From: Candidatus Finniella inopinata
GTDB lineage: Bacteria > Pseudomonadota > Alphaproteobacteria > Paracaedibacterales > CAITNM01
Length of the DNA: 33,445 nt
Reading direction: 5' to 3'
Assembly: GCA_943322985.2 (NCBI GenBank)
Contig: CALPGA020000013.1
Coordinates: forward strand, 1-33,445
Shown one piece after another: positions 32,698-33,445 of this stretch. The position numbers were made by a program, and so were the translations under genes. Under the pieces are notes generated by a model. That model saw only the letters and a list, made by a program, of their open reading frames with translations, was not told the origin of the DNA and ran no database searches. The stretch's first letter is position 1. Every line of letters begins with the position of its first letter.

Positions 32698-33312
32698 TTA
32701 TGAATCAATTACTTGATTTTCAAACTGTTTTACAAGAAGTTGTTTATATTTTTGATTTTTCACTATATTTTTTAAATTTTCATCAATACGTGCACCAATA
32801 CGTGAAACAACTTCACCTGCCATATAACTACCTAATTGTAGGCACTCAGAAATTGTCCAGCCTGCAGAAAGTCCATACAAAAACCCACCTGCGAACCCAT
32901 CACCTGCACCGGTTGTATCTACAACTTTCACATCACGTGCAGGACAAAACCAAATATTTTCGCCATAAACAGCAATTGCTCCAGCTGCACCAAGTGTAAT
33001 TACAGCACATTTTTCTGTTTCACGTATAAAAGCAATGCATGTTTTTAAGTCACCATTGACTAGTTCACAAGCTTCTTCTTCATTCATAATTATCAGGTCA
33101 GCCGTATTTTGAAGTAATGAAACAAACAAATCTCGTTGTCCTTTTACGCACGATGGATCAGAAGCATTTATTACAATGTATCCCTCGTCGTTTTTTGCCT
33201 TCTCTAATGCTTTTAAGTAGATAGGTACTTTATTTTTGCTGTTCAGCCCGTACCCTTCTAAAAAGACGATAGAGTTTTTATTAATAGGTATATTTTCAAG
33301 AACCCTCTGCAA
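32698..33312 (-). pseudogene. PfkB-family (adenosine kinase-like) sugar kinase, C-terminal fragment
   Basis: These 204 codons match the C-terminal 60% or so of a PfkB kinase: F-L-E-G-Y-G, then D-P-S-C-V, M-N-E-E-E-A, and the catalytic anion-hole motif D-T-T-G-A-G-D (132-138) followed by G-F-A-G-G-F-L-Y-G. The N-terminal lid and substrate-binding half, normally about 120 or more residues, is missing. The frame is closed by TAG at 33324-33322 only four codons before the TTG at 33312, and the 120 bases beyond show no kinase sequence in any frame. The wording resembles the adenosine/ribokinase-like group of Alphaproteobacteria. I take it as a broken gene; a short functional form is unlikely. Confidence 0.7.
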
Positions 33313-33324
33313 AATTTCAGACTA

Positions 33325-33445
33325 GATAAGTATTTTGGTTTATTTGAAGGATACGCGGAGACTTTGAGAGGGAATTGTTCAGATTTTAGGCAGATAGATC
33401 AGTACTAATTTATATGACTGCTTAATTTTTAAGCACTTCTTGTCG
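33325..33445. other. Non-coding stretch at right edge
   Basis: About 120 bases upstream of the truncated kinase have stops in most frames. They show no recognisable protein, RNA gene or clear promoter. Confidence 0.4.

Overview
The window is AT-rich bacterial DNA and looks like an alphaproteobacterial chromosome segment, probably from a low-GC, possibly host-associated lineage. The main clues are an EipB/DUF1849-type periplasmic protein (a family I know mainly from Alphaproteobacteria), the truB-rpsO-pnp housekeeping block, and overall base composition. The exact taxon cannot be fixed from the sequence alone. I saw no tRNA, rRNA, CRISPR array or insertion sequence.

Layout. (1) 1-242: 3' end of a His-rich repeat protein, closed by a bidirectional terminator. 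(2) 266-2146, minus: an O-antigen ligase/polymerase-like membrane protein whose reading frame runs past its first usual start codon to an ATA with a good ribosome-binding site. (3) 2367-3311: EipB-like envelope protein. (4) 3444-4561: a winged-helix regulator with a nucleotide-binding-like C-terminal domain, overlapping a NusG/RfaH-type antiterminator gene. (5) 4562-4672: leader with mutually exclusive hairpins. (6) 4673-28598: a plus-strand surface-polysaccharide cluster with many overlapping genes, ending in a bidirectional terminator. (7) 28681-33312, minus: pnp, rpsO, truB, a lone pseudopilin-like gene and a 5'-truncated PfkB kinase fragment.

How the polysaccharide genes fit together. A PglK/MsbA-like ABC flippase comes first. 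A WbpB-WbpD fusion, a WbpI-type epimerase and a WbpE-type aminotransferase make most of the pathway to UDP-ManNAc(3NAc)A (UDP-2,3-diacetamido-2,3-dideoxy-mannuronate). A second WecB-type epimerase would supply UDP-ManNAc. Recognisable or likely glycosyltransferases lie at 10028, 16108, 20442 and 27399. Six SAM methyltransferases, a FemAB/GNAT-like transferase, a polysaccharide deacetylase and an AsnB-like amidotransferase look like decorating enzymes. The UDP-GlcNAc 6-dehydrogenase and the initiating sugar-phosphate transferase are not in this window.

The middle of the cluster shows decay. A pseB homologue (pseudaminic-acid pathway) carries a one-base frameshift in a T run. The following pseC homologue stops after 98 codons, where it is fused to an unrelated gene lacking its normal start. 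I read this as the scar of a deletion that removed the rest of a pseudaminic-acid module.
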